Positions 10,898 to 20,382 of a stretch of DNA of 64,000 bases are shown one piece after another; position 1 is the stretch's first letter; every line of letters starts with the position of its first letter. This DNA comes from Rhodanobacter humi. Lineage in GTDB: Bacteria; Pseudomonadota; Gammaproteobacteria; Xanthomonadales; Rhodanobacteraceae. A model generated the notes under the pieces. It was not told where the DNA came from. It saw only the letters and a program-made list of their open reading frames with translations, and did no database searches. Made by a program: the position numbers and the translations under genes. The DNA lies in the NCBI RefSeq assembly GCF_041107455.1, contig NZ_JBGBPY010000001.1:2480001-2544000 (forward strand), given 5' to 3'.

Positions 10898-12496
10898 TCA
10901 GGCATGCCCGTGCTTGTGGTGGTGCTTGCCCGGTCCGGCGGGCGGCGCCCCCGCGGCGGGCGGGTTCTGTGCCGCCAGTGCGGCCAGCAGCGCCTGGCCG
11001 TCCGGACTGCCCAGCCCGGTGCAGGCGTCCCAGCCCGGGCCGGCGGTGTAGCTGCCGTTGTTGCCCTGGGTGATGTCGTGGAAGGCCGTGCCGCCGCCCT
11101 GGTACAGCGCAGCATGTACGTCACCCACCGCGCGGCCCAGCGACTGGTTGCAGCGCGCCAGCAGCGCGGCCCACAGCGGCGCTACCGCACTGGTGCCCCC
11201 GATCACCTCGTCCTGGCCGTCCACGCGCACCTGGTAGCCGGTGAGTGGATCGGCGTCGCCCGCCACGTCGGGCACGCCGCGGCCCGCGTAGCCGTTCGGC
11301 GCCTGCGGCACGCCGGCGCCCTGCTGCCATGCGGGCAGCGCGTAGTCCACGCTGACGCCGCCGCCGGTGGCGCCCTCGTTGCCGGCGGTCTCGTTCCACA
11401 CCGTTTCGCCGGTGATCGCGCTGGCGCTGGCGGTCAGCGTGGTGCCGCCGCAGGCCAGCGTGTACGGACTGGAAGCGGGGAAATCCACGTGCGGCTGGCC
11501 GTCGCTCTCGCCGTCGCCGGAACCGCTGTCGCCCGCGGCGGCGGTCACCGTGACGCCGAGCGCGGCGGCGTCCTCCAGCGCGCTCTGCATCGCGGCGAGC
11601 GAGGACGCGCTCCAGCTGTCCTCCGGGCCACCCCAGCTGATCGAGATGATGGACGGCTTGTGCGTGGCGTCGTGCGCTGCCTGCGAGATCGCCTCGTAGA
11701 AACCCTGGTCGGTGTTCGGCGCGAAGTACACCGCGATCGTCGCGCCCGGCGCCAGCGCGCCCACCATTTCGATGTCCAGCATCACCTCGGCGTCGGCCGC
11801 GCCGCCGGGGCGGTTCTTGCCGCCGGCCACCGACACGGCGGTCACTGTGGGTGTGGCGATGCCCAGTGCGGCGAAGTAGCTGGCGAGGTCGGTCTTGCGG
11901 AAGCCGCCGCCCAGCTCGATCAGGGCCACGCACTGGCCGCTGCCGTCCGTGCTCGCGGGGAAGTTGTAGAGCTGCCCCATCTGGGGCGGCGTGTAGGTCT
12001 GGTTCGGCGTCGCCAGCGCCTTGCGGAAGTGCGGCTTCGCCACCGGGCGGCGGTCCAGGCCAAGCACGGCGATCACCGAGGGAGCCAGTCCGGGCGGCAG
12101 CACGGGCGCCTGCGTGTGGCCAACGACATAGCGGCGCGTACCGGGCATCCGGTAGCGCCCCAGTTGCACGCCGAACGCGTGTTGCAGCGCGTCCACCGAG
12201 CCCTTGAAGTGCAGCACGCGCCGGTGCGAATCGCAGCCGGTTTCCACGAGGCCGTGCGTGCGGGCGTGGCTGCGCACGCGCTCAATGTCGGCGGGGTCGG
12301 CGCCGCAATGCGCGCCGAACTCGCCGCGTGGCCAGCGCGGCGACCGCGGCCATGCGGCCGGCACCGGCGCCTGCCCCATGCGCCGCAACACCACGGTGAC
12401 CCCGAGCGGTGTGTGGCTGCTGTGCGGGCCGAGGTAACGCGTCCCGGCGGGAAAGGGGTGGCTGGCATGGGCAACGCGGTGCGCGGAAGTGTTCAT
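10898..12496 (-). CDS. S53 family (sedolisin/kumamolisin-like) serine peptidase
   Basis: This 532-residue acid peptidase precursor has an N-terminal pro-domain (about residues 20-160, with FGVQLGRYR). The catalytic dyad Glu237 and Asp241 lies in DAEVMLDIEM, the oxyanion Asp293 in SISWGGPED and the nucleophile Ser436 in GGTSAVAP. The calcium site stretches HDITQGNNG and GWDACTGLG are near the end. There is no obvious Sec signal peptide, as in kumamolisins. The C-terminus ends in a His-rich tail (GKHHHKHGHA). The ATG at 12496 follows a GGAGG ribosome site; longer readings have none. It stands alone, divergent from hemB. Confidence 0.92.
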   Translation of the reverse strand: MNTSAHRVAHASHPFPAGTRYLGPHSSHTPLGVTVVLRRMGQAPVPAAWPRSPRWPRGEFGAHCGADPADIERVRSHARTHGLVETGCDSHRRVLHFKGSVDALQHAFGVQLGRYRMPGTRRYVVGHTQAPVLPPGLAPSVIAVLGLDRRPVAKPHFRKALATPNQTYTPPQMGQLYNFPASTDGSGQCVALIELGGGFRKTDLASYFAALGIATPTVTAVSVAGGKNRPGGAADAEVMLDIEMVGALAPGATIAVYFAPNTDQGFYEAISQAAHDATHKPSIISISWGGPEDSWSASSLAAMQSALEDAAALGVTVTAAAGDSGSGDGESDGQPHVDFPASSPYTLACGGTTLTASASAITGETVWNETAGNEGATGGGVSVDYALPAWQQGAGVPQAPNGYAGRGVPDVAGDADPLTGYQVRVDGQDEVIGGTSAVAPLWAALLARCNQSLGRAVGDVHAALYQGGGTAFHDITQGNNGSYTAGPGWDACTGLGSPDGQALLAALAAQNPPAAGAPPAGPGKHHHKHGHA

Positions 12497-12633
12497 GAGG
12501 GTGCCTCCCGTGATGGTCGACGCGAGCCTGCGCCGAATCGTGTATGCAGGGCGTGGGCCAGATGTTGGCGCTTCGTGCGGCGCGGCTGCGGCAAAGCGTC
12601 CGCGGCGGTCGTGGCTGCGTGGCGCGGCGCTAA

Positions 12634-13656
<1,023 letters not shown>

Positions 13657-13663
13657 GCTGGAA

Positions 13664-14803
13664 TCATCCGGCTGCGCGCCTCAAAAGCTTCTCCGCCAAC
13701 CACTTCCGCGCCGGCAAGTCGTAAAGCTTCAGGCACGCATACGCGATGGCGATGCTCGCGACGAAGACCGCGGCGCCCGCCGCGCACCGGGTGGCGAAGG
13801 GCAGCGCCTGGTGTGCGCCCACCCATTCGGTGTAGACGTAGATCAGGCCGTAGTGCGTGATGTAGAGCGGGTAGGAGAGTTCGCCGAAGAATCCGGCGAT
13901 GCGGGTGGACAGGCCGTCGACCCGCGTTGCGCCGGCGCCGATGGCGACGATGAGCGGGAACACCGCGATGACACATAGCGACTCGTACAGGCCGTTCAGC
14001 CACGGGCGGTCGGCGCCGCCGAAGCGGGGTAGCGCCAGCGCCACGACCAGCAGCAGGCTGCACACGGCGAACGCATGCTTGATCCGGATGCGCTTGCCCA
14101 GGCGCATCAGCAGCATGCCGGCAAGGAAGGGGAACAGCAGGCGGGCGAAGCCGATGTGCAGTTGTTCCGGGTCGATGGCCCAGCCGCCGATCACGTCGCC
14201 GCGCTTGCCGAACACGGCGAGCTGCACGAGGAACGCGGCGGCCAGCGCCACCAGCACGCCCAGCCAGCGGTTCGACAGCTTGCGCAGGCCGATCGCGTAC
14301 AGGATGTTCGCGATGTATTCGAAGAATAGCGACCACGCCGGGCCGTCGAGCGGATGCATCTCGCTCCAGCCGCGGATGTCCATCGACGGCGGCAGCGGCA
14401 GCAGCGTCCAGCCCACCAGCATCACCAGCAGCATCTTCCACACCGGCGTGGCTTCGATCAGCGGGAAGGCCGAGCCTGCCTGGAAGTAGAACAGCACTGC
14501 GCCGATCGTCGTGCCCATGATGACCATCGGTTGCAGGCGGATCAGCCGGCGCTTGAAGAAGTCCCACGTGCCCAGCGCCTGCCAGCGGTCGTCGTAGGCA
14601 TAGGCGATCACGAAGCCCGACAGCAGGAAGAAGAAATCCACGGCCAGGTAGCCGTGGTTGATCGGTTGCGTCAGCGGATGATCCGGCTTGTACGCCTCGC
14701 AGAGGTGGAACAGCACCACCATCAGCGAGGCGACGCCGCGCAGTCCGTCGAGGATGAGGTAATGGTCCTTGCCAGCCCCGATGGCTGCGGAGTTCTTTGT
14801 CAT
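13664..14803 (-). CDS. acyltransferase-3 family membrane protein
   Basis: This 379-residue integral-membrane acyltransferase (OafA/NodX type) moves acyl groups onto surface polysaccharides or lipids. The N-terminal motif LDGLRGVASLMVVLFHL contains the family Arg, and FFFLLSGFVIAYAY follows near residue 65. About ten hydrophobic segments are spread along the chain, ending with ELSYPLYITHYGL. The ATG at 14803 (MTKNSAAIGAGKDHYLILDG) is preferred over the 50-codon upstream extension. The acceptor is unknown. Confidence 0.88.
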   Translation of the reverse strand: MTKNSAAIGAGKDHYLILDGLRGVASLMVVLFHLCEAYKPDHPLTQPINHGYLAVDFFFLLSGFVIAYAYDDRWQALGTWDFFKRRLIRLQPMVIMGTTIGAVLFYFQAGSAFPLIEATPVWKMLLVMLVGWTLLPLPPSMDIRGWSEMHPLDGPAWSLFFEYIANILYAIGLRKLSNRWLGVLVALAAAFLVQLAVFGKRGDVIGGWAIDPEQLHIGFARLLFPFLAGMLLMRLGKRIRIKHAFAVCSLLLVVALALPRFGGADRPWLNGLYESLCVIAVFPLIVAIGAGATRVDGLSTRIAGFFGELSYPLYITHYGLIYVYTEWVGAHQALPFATRCAAGAAVFVASIAIAYACLKLYDLPARKWLAEKLLRRAAG

Positions 14804-14949
14804 GTGCGATGCGCTGCATGAGCCGATGATGGGCAAGCTCCGGATGCTACAAGTTCCTGCGGGGCCATGTGCCCGCAAAATCGCCTGGAGCGATTTTTGG
14901 CGCGGCGCGCTGGTTGTGTCGCGGAATAGTGCGGCCGCTTCGGTAAGCC

Positions 14950-15447
14950 TCATGCAGGACCGTCATCCGGGGGCTGTTCCTTGCGCTTGCGCAACAGGTT
15001 GTCCAGCGCCCACGGTCCCACGCCGCCCAGCACCAGCGCGGCCAGGCCGGCAAGGTAGAGCAGGTCGCATTCGTAGCCCGGCTGCCCGAAGTGCGCGCCG
15101 GCCGGCGTGACGGCCATCAGCTTGATCGAGCTGAAGCCGTAGGGCAGGTGCACGGTGAAGATGGCCACCAGCAGCACGATCGCCATCGGCACGCTGGCCA
15201 GCGCCACGAAGGCGCCCAGCAGGATGGCCAATCCCCCGAACACTTCGACCAGGATGGTGGCCCAGGACATCAGGTGTGGAAAAGGCACGCCGATGGCCCG
15301 CAGGATCGCCGCGAACGCATCGGCGCCGCGGCCAAGCTTGGCGAAGCCGTGCTCCATGAATCCGTAGCCCACGATCAGGCGCAGGGGGATCGGCGCCCAG
15401 CTGGCAAGCCGTCGGGATATCGCGGGTACGGTCAGGGAATGGTCCAC
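14950..15447 (-). CDS. DoxX family membrane protein
   Basis: This 165-residue protein has four hydrophobic segments and the DoxX pattern LRLIVGYGFMEHGFAKLGRG near the start, ILVEVFGGLAILLGAF in the middle and LAALVLGGVGPWALD near the end. DoxX proteins are quinone- or redox-linked membrane proteins. It lies 73 bp downstream of an AhpD-like gene on the same strand, a pairing often seen in oxidative-stress modules, so the two may be co-transcribed. Confidence 0.85.
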   Translation of the reverse strand: MDHSLTVPAISRRLASWAPIPLRLIVGYGFMEHGFAKLGRGADAFAAILRAIGVPFPHLMSWATILVEVFGGLAILLGAFVALASVPMAIVLLVAIFTVHLPYGFSSIKLMAVTPAGAHFGQPGYECDLLYLAGLAALVLGGVGPWALDNLLRKRKEQPPDDGPA

Positions 15448-15520
15448 GTTCGTGCCTTGGCTGGTGTCGGTGCCGATCGATCGTTCCGGTGGCGTGGACG
15501 GACGCGCCGCCGGAGCGGTG

Positions 15521-15826
15521 TCAGTCGTGCAGCAGGTGGCTGGCGTGGGTGATCGCGCCGCCGGCGCGGATCGCCGCGGCGACCATGGCGGTCTCGGCCA
15601 GTTGCGTGTCGTCGGCGCCGGCGTCGCGTGCCGCCCTGGTGTGGATCTCGATGCAATATGGGCATTGCGTGGTCAGCGCCACGGCCACCGCGATCAGCTG
15701 CTTCTGTCGCGCGTCGAGGGCGCCCGCGGTGAAGGCCGCCTTGTCGAAGGCCCGGAACGCCTGCATGGCGTCCGGCGTCTTCTCGTCGAGCTTTTTCAGG
15801 CGGCTCAGGTTCTTCATGTCGTACAT
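15521..15826 (-). CDS. carboxymuconolactone decarboxylase/AhpD-like protein
   Basis: This 101-residue protein carries the AhpD core with a redox pair Cys55-Pro-Tyr-Cys58 followed by IEIHTRAARDAG, which suggests thiol-based peroxidase activity rather than true decarboxylation. The ATG at 15826 is preceded by a GAGGAA ribosome site. The same frame stays open to 16366, but that extension is antisense to the start of the esterase gene and was not used. It probably forms a unit with the DoxX gene downstream. Confidence 0.88.
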   Translation of the reverse strand: MYDMKNLSRLKKLDEKTPDAMQAFRAFDKAAFTAGALDARQKQLIAVAVALTTQCPYCIEIHTRAARDAGADDTQLAETAMVAAAIRAGGAITHASHLLHD

Positions 15827-16142
15827 GCGGGGTTCCTCGTGTTGATGCGGGGCAGTGAAGGCCAAATGGATGCCGGTCGGCCGGCAGGATGGCGTGGCCG
15901 ACATCGACAGTTCGCCGCGGCCTGGCGATCGGTTACATCGCCGTTCGTCGTGCCGCCGCCCTGGAGAACGCGAGCCGGCTCCCGGCCAACGACCCGGTGC
16001 GTCATGGCGCGAGAGCGGGTTTGCCTGAAAAAGTCCCCAAAAACGACGGCTGAAAGTCCGCAGCGGTGTGCACGATGGAAAGAGGGGGGCGGTGGTTTCC
16101 CACCACGCGGATCCTGATCGAGCACCAGCACGGAGGAGCGTC
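15827..16142. other. divergent intergenic region, no gene seen
   Basis: This 316-bp gap lies between the AhpD-like gene (leftward) and the esterase (rightward) and must hold both promoters. Open frames cross it but have no start signals or recognisable product. I saw no strong palindrome. Confidence 0.6.
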
Positions 16143-17081
16143 ATGAAACTGTGGATCATGGTCCTGTGCCTGCTGCTTGCATGCGCGGGCGCGCAGGCGG
16201 CGGAAACGGCCTGGCAACCTTCCGCCGGCCATGTGGAGCTGCCGCTGTGGCCGGGCACGCCGCCCGACATGAAGCCCATGCCGGGGCCGGAGTACGCGAA
16301 AACCGGCACCACGCTGCTCGCCGGCAAGACCGTGACCGCCGTGAGCAACGTGTCGCGACCCACCATGACGGTCTATGCCCCGCAAGGGAAGAACACCGGC
16401 GCCGCGGTGGTGGTGATCCCCGGCGGCGGCTTCGAGATCCTGGCCATCGACCTGGAAGGCACCGAGATCTGCGACTGGCTGACCGCGCGCGGCATCACCT
16501 GCGTGCTGCTGAAATACCGCGTTCCGGGTGCGCCCTACGACTGGCACTGCGATTGCCGGCCGCACAATTTTCAGGTGCCGACGATGGCGCTGGAGGACGT
16601 GCAGCGCACGATGGGACTGGTGCGCCTGCATGCGAAGGCATGGCACATCGATCCGAACAAGATCGGCGTGGTCGGTTTCTCCGCCGGCGGTTTCCTGGTG
16701 GCGGAGATCAGCACGCACTTCGACAAGCGCCTGTACAAGCCGGTGGATGCGGCCGACCAGGAAAGCGCGCGCCCGGATTTCGCGATGGCGATCTACCCGG
16801 GACACCTCGCGCACGACGATGGCACCTTGAACAAGAACGTGCCCGTCACCCGCGACACGCCGCCCACCTTCATCGTGCAGGCCGAGAACGACGACGTAGA
16901 TGGCGTGCAGCAGGCGTTGACTTATTTCGCCGCGCTGAAAGCCGCCGACGTGCCGACGGAAATGCATCTGTACGCGCAAGGCGGCCATGCCTTCGGCGTG
17001 CGGCGCACGAACCTGCCGATCACCCGTTGGACCGATCTGGCGGATGCGTGGATGCGAACGATAGGCGTGCTTTCGCCCTGA
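16143..17081 (+). CDS. secreted alpha/beta hydrolase (esterase)
   Basis: This 312-residue protein has a signal peptide (MKLWIMVLCLLLACAGAQA). It has the alpha/beta-hydrolase features of the acetyl-xylan-esterase-like (BD-FAE) group: an oxyanion loop VVIPGGGFEIL near residue 95, a nucleophile elbow GFSAGG near 180, an acid in AENDDVDG near 247 and a His in GGHAFG near 282. The ATG at 16143 follows a GGAGGAG site, so 25 upstream codons were dropped. It probably cleaves ester groups from polysaccharides in the periplasm or outside; the exact substrate is unknown. Confidence 0.85.
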   Translation: MKLWIMVLCLLLACAGAQAAETAWQPSAGHVELPLWPGTPPDMKPMPGPEYAKTGTTLLAGKTVTAVSNVSRPTMTVYAPQGKNTGAAVVVIPGGGFEILAIDLEGTEICDWLTARGITCVLLKYRVPGAPYDWHCDCRPHNFQVPTMALEDVQRTMGLVRLHAKAWHIDPNKIGVVGFSAGGFLVAEISTHFDKRLYKPVDAADQESARPDFAMAIYPGHLAHDDGTLNKNVPVTRDTPPTFIVQAENDDVDGVQQALTYFAALKAADVPTEMHLYAQGGHAFGVRRTNLPITRWTDLADAWMRTIGVLSP

Positions 17082-17087
17082 GGTTGT

Positions 17088-17468
17088 TCACGCGTACTGC
17101 GCGATGCCGTGGCCGAACGACCAGTTCTCCTTCGCCGTTTCCAGCAGGTTGATGAATACGTCTTCGGGGCGCAGGCCGGGATCGGCGGTGAGCTTCTCCG
17201 CAACGCGGCGATAGAACGCCTGCTTCTGTGCCACCGTGCGCGTGTTGCTGCAGGCGATTTGCACGATCACCAGATCGTCGCTGCGCGCGATGCCGAGGTA
17301 GTGCGGGTCGTAGTCGAATTCCTCGGCCTCATGCTGGTGGATCAGGATGAAACGATCATCCTCGGGCACGTTGAAGGTCTCGCGCATGGCTTCGTAGATG
17401 CCGTTGCGCAGGGCGGTGAGCTGGGCGGCGGACTTGCCGCGGCGCAGGGAGATGCGGACGAGAGGCAT
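17088..17468 (-). CDS. tautomerase family protein
   Basis: This 126-residue protein of the 4-oxalocrotonate tautomerase superfamily starts MPLVRISLRRG, so Pro1 is exposed after Met removal and serves as the catalytic base. The length and the stretch DDRFILIHQHEAEEF fit the Tautomerase_2 (malonate-semialdehyde-decarboxylase-like) branch. It is the last gene of the trio CMD-DUF4865-tautomerase, 23 bp after DUF4865, and is convergent with the esterase (6 bp gap). Confidence 0.88.
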   Translation of the reverse strand: MPLVRISLRRGKSAAQLTALRNGIYEAMRETFNVPEDDRFILIHQHEAEEFDYDPHYLGIARSDDLVIVQIACSNTRTVAQKQAFYRRVAEKLTADPGLRPEDVFINLLETAKENWSFGHGIAQYA

Positions 17469-17491
17469 GGGTAGCTCCGTGGGTGTGGGGT

Positions 17492-18055
17492 TCAGTGCGG
17501 TTGCGAGACATGGCCGACGCGGTAGAGCTGGCGATCCGCGTGGGCAAGATCGGGGCGCAGCGTCGGCCACAGGCGCAGGCGCAGCAGGGTCCAGCCGGCC
17601 GGGTCGCAGGCGCTGATCGCGGCCAGCGCTCCGGCGGCGCGGTCCTGCCGTGCCGCGGCGGCCTCGGCGGCGCGCAGTTCAGCCAAATCGGCATGCGCGG
17701 GAATCGGGACGAGCTCACGCGTGGCGCAAACGGTGTCGTGCAGATCCGCGGCCAGTTCCGCCTGCCACGGTATCCATGTGTGCACCGCGGGGCGGCCGAA
17801 GTCGCGCGCCAGCGCGGCGAAGCCGGCGCCGCCGAGGAAGGCGTTCATGCCCTCGCTGTCGTGCCACAGGTAGAACGGCGCGTAGAGGTTGTCACGGCTG
17901 GGTAGCGCATCGTCGTTGCGTGACGCGTGCAACCAGGCCTTGAACGCGAGACCGGGGAAGTCGTCGAGCAGATGACCCTTGTCCGCAATGCGGCGGCGGA
18001 TGATCGCCATGTCGTAGTCGGCAGGCAGGGTGATGGCGTACTGCATCGCGATCAT
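17492..18055 (-). CDS. DUF4865 family protein
   Basis: This 187-residue protein of unknown function begins MIAMQYAITLPADYDMAIIR, a start shared by the DUF4865 family, with KAWLHASRND and YAPFYLWHDSEGMNAFLGG following. I infer a ferredoxin-like monooxygenase or isomerase fold from the small size and aromatic content, not from motifs. Its ATG overlaps the stop of the upstream CMD gene by 4 bp, so translation is coupled. Confidence 0.82.
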   Translation of the reverse strand: MIAMQYAITLPADYDMAIIRRRIADKGHLLDDFPGLAFKAWLHASRNDDALPSRDNLYAPFYLWHDSEGMNAFLGGAGFAALARDFGRPAVHTWIPWQAELAADLHDTVCATRELVPIPAHADLAELRAAEAAAARQDRAAGALAAISACDPAGWTLLRLRLWPTLRPDLAHADRQLYRVGHVSQPH

Positions 18056-18369
18056 GGCGCCAGCTCCTTGCGCAGCACGCCGATCGCCGAGAACGCGCAA
18101 GGCCAGCCGGCGTAGAACGCGAGGTGGGTGATCAGCTCGACCAGTTCCGTTTCACCGAGGCCGTTGTCGCGGGCGCGGGCGACGTGGAACGGCAGCTGCT
18201 CGGTGCGGTTGAGCGCGACCAGCGCCGCCAGCGTGGCGATGCTGCGCTCGCGCGGGGCGAGTCCGGTGCGCGCCCAGATGTCGGCGAACAGCACCTCGTC
18301 GGTGAGTTCGGCCAGCTTCGGGGCAAAGTCGCCGATGCTCTTGCGGGCGTAGTGCGGATCGTGGGCCAT
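18052..18369 (-). CDS. carboxymuconolactone decarboxylase family protein
   Basis: This 105-residue CMD-fold protein has the signature ERSIATLAALVALNRTEQLPFHV and ELVELITHLAFYAGWPCA. It lacks the CxxC pair of AhpD-like members (only one Cys), so it is more likely a decarboxylase or isomerase than a peroxidase. It is the first gene of the trio and divergent from the LysR gene, with a palindromic operator between them. Confidence 0.88.
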   Translation of the reverse strand: MAHDPHYARKSIGDFAPKLAELTDEVLFADIWARTGLAPRERSIATLAALVALNRTEQLPFHVARARDNGLGETELVELITHLAFYAGWPCAFSAIGVLRKELAP

Positions 18370-18399
18370 GTCGGCAGTCTCCGGGGGATTTGACCAAGG

Positions 18400-18430
18400 C
18401 TCCGAGCTTGAGAGCGGCTCAAGTTCGGAG
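18400..18430. promoter_or_regulatory. candidate LysR-type operator
   Basis: A 13-bp inverted repeat CTCCGAGCTTGAG/CTCAAGTTCGGAG with one mismatch and a 5-bp spacer lies in the 157-bp gap between the divergent LysR gene and the CMD-DUF4865-tautomerase trio. Size and symmetry match the binding site of a LysR dimer of dimers. It is 31 bp from the CMD start and 97 bp from the LysR start. Confidence 0.7.
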
Positions 18431-18526
18431 CATTGGGGATTTGACGGTGGCCACGATAGCGCTCCATGATGATCCTGAAAATCGGGAAATTTGGAATCTT
18501 CAGTCCCGGAAAACAGGATCGTCACC

Positions 18527-19405
18527 ATGTCTCGCGTCAACTTTGACATCGACAATCTGCGCAGCTTCGCCACCGGCATCGAGCTGGGCAGCTTCGCGCA
18601 GGCGGCGGGGCGGCTGAACCGCTCCACCTCCGCGGTGAGCGCGCAGCTGAAGAAGCTGGAGCAGCAGGCCGGCGCGCCGCTGCTGCGCAAGGCCGGCCGC
18701 GGCATGGCGCTCACCGAGGCGGGCGAGGTGATGCTGGGCTACGCGCGGCGCCTGCTGGAATTGAACGACGAGGCCGCCGCGGCGATCCGCGGCGCGGAGC
18801 TGGAGGGCCGCGTGCGGCTGGGCCTGCAGGAGGACTTCGGCGAAAGCCTGCTGCCCGCGGTGCTGGGGCGCTTCGCGCGGGCGCATCCCCGGCTGCGCAT
18901 CGAGGCGCGCATCGCGCGCAACGCGGAGCTGCTGGATGGCGTGAATCGCGGCCGGCTGGATCTCGCGCTGGCCTGGGAGGCCGGTGCGGACAGTCCGCAC
19001 GCCGAGCGCGTGGGGCGCTGGCCGATGCGCTGGATAGCCGCGGCTGGCGCTGCGCCGTCGAAGCTGCGCCAGCGCGGCGAACCACTGCCGCTGGCGGTGC
19101 TGGAGGCACCCTGCCTGCTGCGCAACGCGGCGATCGAGGCGCTGGACCGCGCCGGCATCGCGTGGCGCATCGCCTTCAGCAGCGCCAGCCTCGCTGGTAC
19201 CTGGGCCGCGGTGAGTGCGGGGCTGGGCGTGAGCGTGCGCACGCCGCTGGGTCTGCCCAACAGCGTGCGGGCGCTGACCGCGAGGGAGGCCGGGTTGCCC
19301 GCACTGCCGATGCTTGGGTTGGCCTTGCATCGCGCCGAGGCGGAACCGGCGCCAGCGGTGGCGCAGCTGGCCGGCATCATCCAGCGCACGCTGGCGGCAG
19401 GGTAA
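18527..19405 (+). CDS. LysR-family transcriptional regulator
   Basis: This 292-residue regulator has an N-terminal winged helix-turn-helix (FDIDNLRSFATGIELGSFAQAAGRLNRSTSAVSAQLKKLE, residues 4-44). Its effector-binding domain follows from residue 90 (VRLGLQEDFGESLLPAVL). It is divergently transcribed from the CMD-DUF4865-tautomerase trio, so it very likely controls that trio through the palindrome at 18400-18430. The effector is unknown. The ATG at 18527 was preferred over one 12 codons upstream. Confidence 0.92.
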   Translation: MSRVNFDIDNLRSFATGIELGSFAQAAGRLNRSTSAVSAQLKKLEQQAGAPLLRKAGRGMALTEAGEVMLGYARRLLELNDEAAAAIRGAELEGRVRLGLQEDFGESLLPAVLGRFARAHPRLRIEARIARNAELLDGVNRGRLDLALAWEAGADSPHAERVGRWPMRWIAAAGAAPSKLRQRGEPLPLAVLEAPCLLRNAAIEALDRAGIAWRIAFSSASLAGTWAAVSAGLGVSVRTPLGLPNSVRALTAREAGLPALPMLGLALHRAEAEPAPAVAQLAGIIQRTLAAG

Positions 19406-19413
19406 TTGCGCAT

Positions 19414-19488
19414 GTAGGAACGCACCCTGTGCGCGAATCTTTGGTGTTTCGATCAACGCCAGAGCCATCGCGCACAGGGTGCGCCTAC
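19414..19488. repeat. palindromic REP-like element, CACCCTGTG type
   Basis: Left arm starts GTAGGAACGCACCCTGTGCG (19414-19436); the right arm is 19468-19488, with a two-base deletion near its end. A more perfect copy lies at 62142-62213. It sits between the convergent LysR and glutaminyl-cyclase genes and may serve both as 3' structure. Confidence 0.85.
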
Positions 19489-19495
19489 AGCGTTC

Positions 19496-20284
19496 TCAGC
19501 GTCTGCGCTTCGGCGCGGTCAGCCTGATCTCGTACAGCTTCGGCCAGCATTTGCCGGTGACGAACAGGCGGTCGTGCTGCGCGTCGTACGCGATGCCGTT
19601 CAACACGTCGTTGACGGGATCGGCCAGCGTGGCGGCTGGCGGCACCAGGCCGGCGAGCTCGATCCAGCCCACCACCTTGCCGCTCTTCGGGTCGATGCGC
19701 GCGATGCGCGTGGTGAGCCACACGTTGGCGTAGATCTGGCCCTTCACCCATTCCAGTTCGTTGATGTTCTGCAGCGGCTGGCCGTCGGCCGTCACGTCGA
19801 TCTGGCCGGTCTGCTTGAGCGTTTCGGGGTCGAGGATGCGGATGGTGGGCGTGCCGTCGCTCATGTAGAGCTGCTGGCCATCGCTGGTCAGCGCCCAGCC
19901 CTCGCCCGGATAGTCGAAACGCGCCTGCGGCTTCAGCGTGGCGAGGTCGTAGACGAAACCTTCGTGGTTGCGCCAGGTGAGCTGGATCAGCTTGTCCTTC
20001 CACACCGCGATGCCTTCGCCGTAGTCCGGCCACGGCGTGGGCGACTGCTGCAGCACCTTGCCGGTCGCCAGCTCCACCTTGCGCATGCTGGAGGCGCCCA
20101 CCTGGCCGGTGCTCTCGTAGAGATGGCCGTCCAGATACAGCAGGCCCTCGGTATAGGCCTGCGGATCGTGCGGGTAGCCGTGCACCACGCGGTAGCCGTA
20201 GACGGGGATGCTCTCGTGCGCGCGCGCCGGGGCGGTGCAAGCCAGGGCGAATGCGGCGGTGGCGATGGCGGCGAGGATTTTCAT
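19496..20284 (-). CDS. glutaminyl-peptide cyclotransferase (plant-type)
   Basis: This 262-residue secreted protein has a signal peptide (MKILAAIATAAFALACTAPARA). The rest fits the five-bladed beta-propeller glutaminyl cyclase of plants and bacteria: YPHDPQAYTEGLLYLDGHLYESTG, ELEWVKGQIYANVW and DVLNGIAYDAQHDRLFVTGK. It converts N-terminal Gln to pyroglutamate on exported peptides. The ATG at 20284 starts the signal peptide. It is divergent from the antiporter gene. Confidence 0.88.
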   Translation of the reverse strand: MKILAAIATAAFALACTAPARAHESIPVYGYRVVHGYPHDPQAYTEGLLYLDGHLYESTGQVGASSMRKVELATGKVLQQSPTPWPDYGEGIAVWKDKLIQLTWRNHEGFVYDLATLKPQARFDYPGEGWALTSDGQQLYMSDGTPTIRILDPETLKQTGQIDVTADGQPLQNINELEWVKGQIYANVWLTTRIARIDPKSGKVVGWIELAGLVPPAATLADPVNDVLNGIAYDAQHDRLFVTGKCWPKLYEIRLTAPKRRR

Positions 20285-20382
20285 GGTCGTGGATGATCCC
20301 ATGCTGCGGCCTTGCGTGGCAGCACAGCCGGTGAATGCGGGCGCGTGGAATAATCGGGACCCGCGAACGGAACGGAGTGCAC

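Noticed and set aside
15521-16366. 281-codon reading of the AhpD-like gene
   Set aside because: The extra N-terminus overlaps the start and signal peptide of the divergent esterase and has no homology; the ATG at 15826 has a ribosome site.
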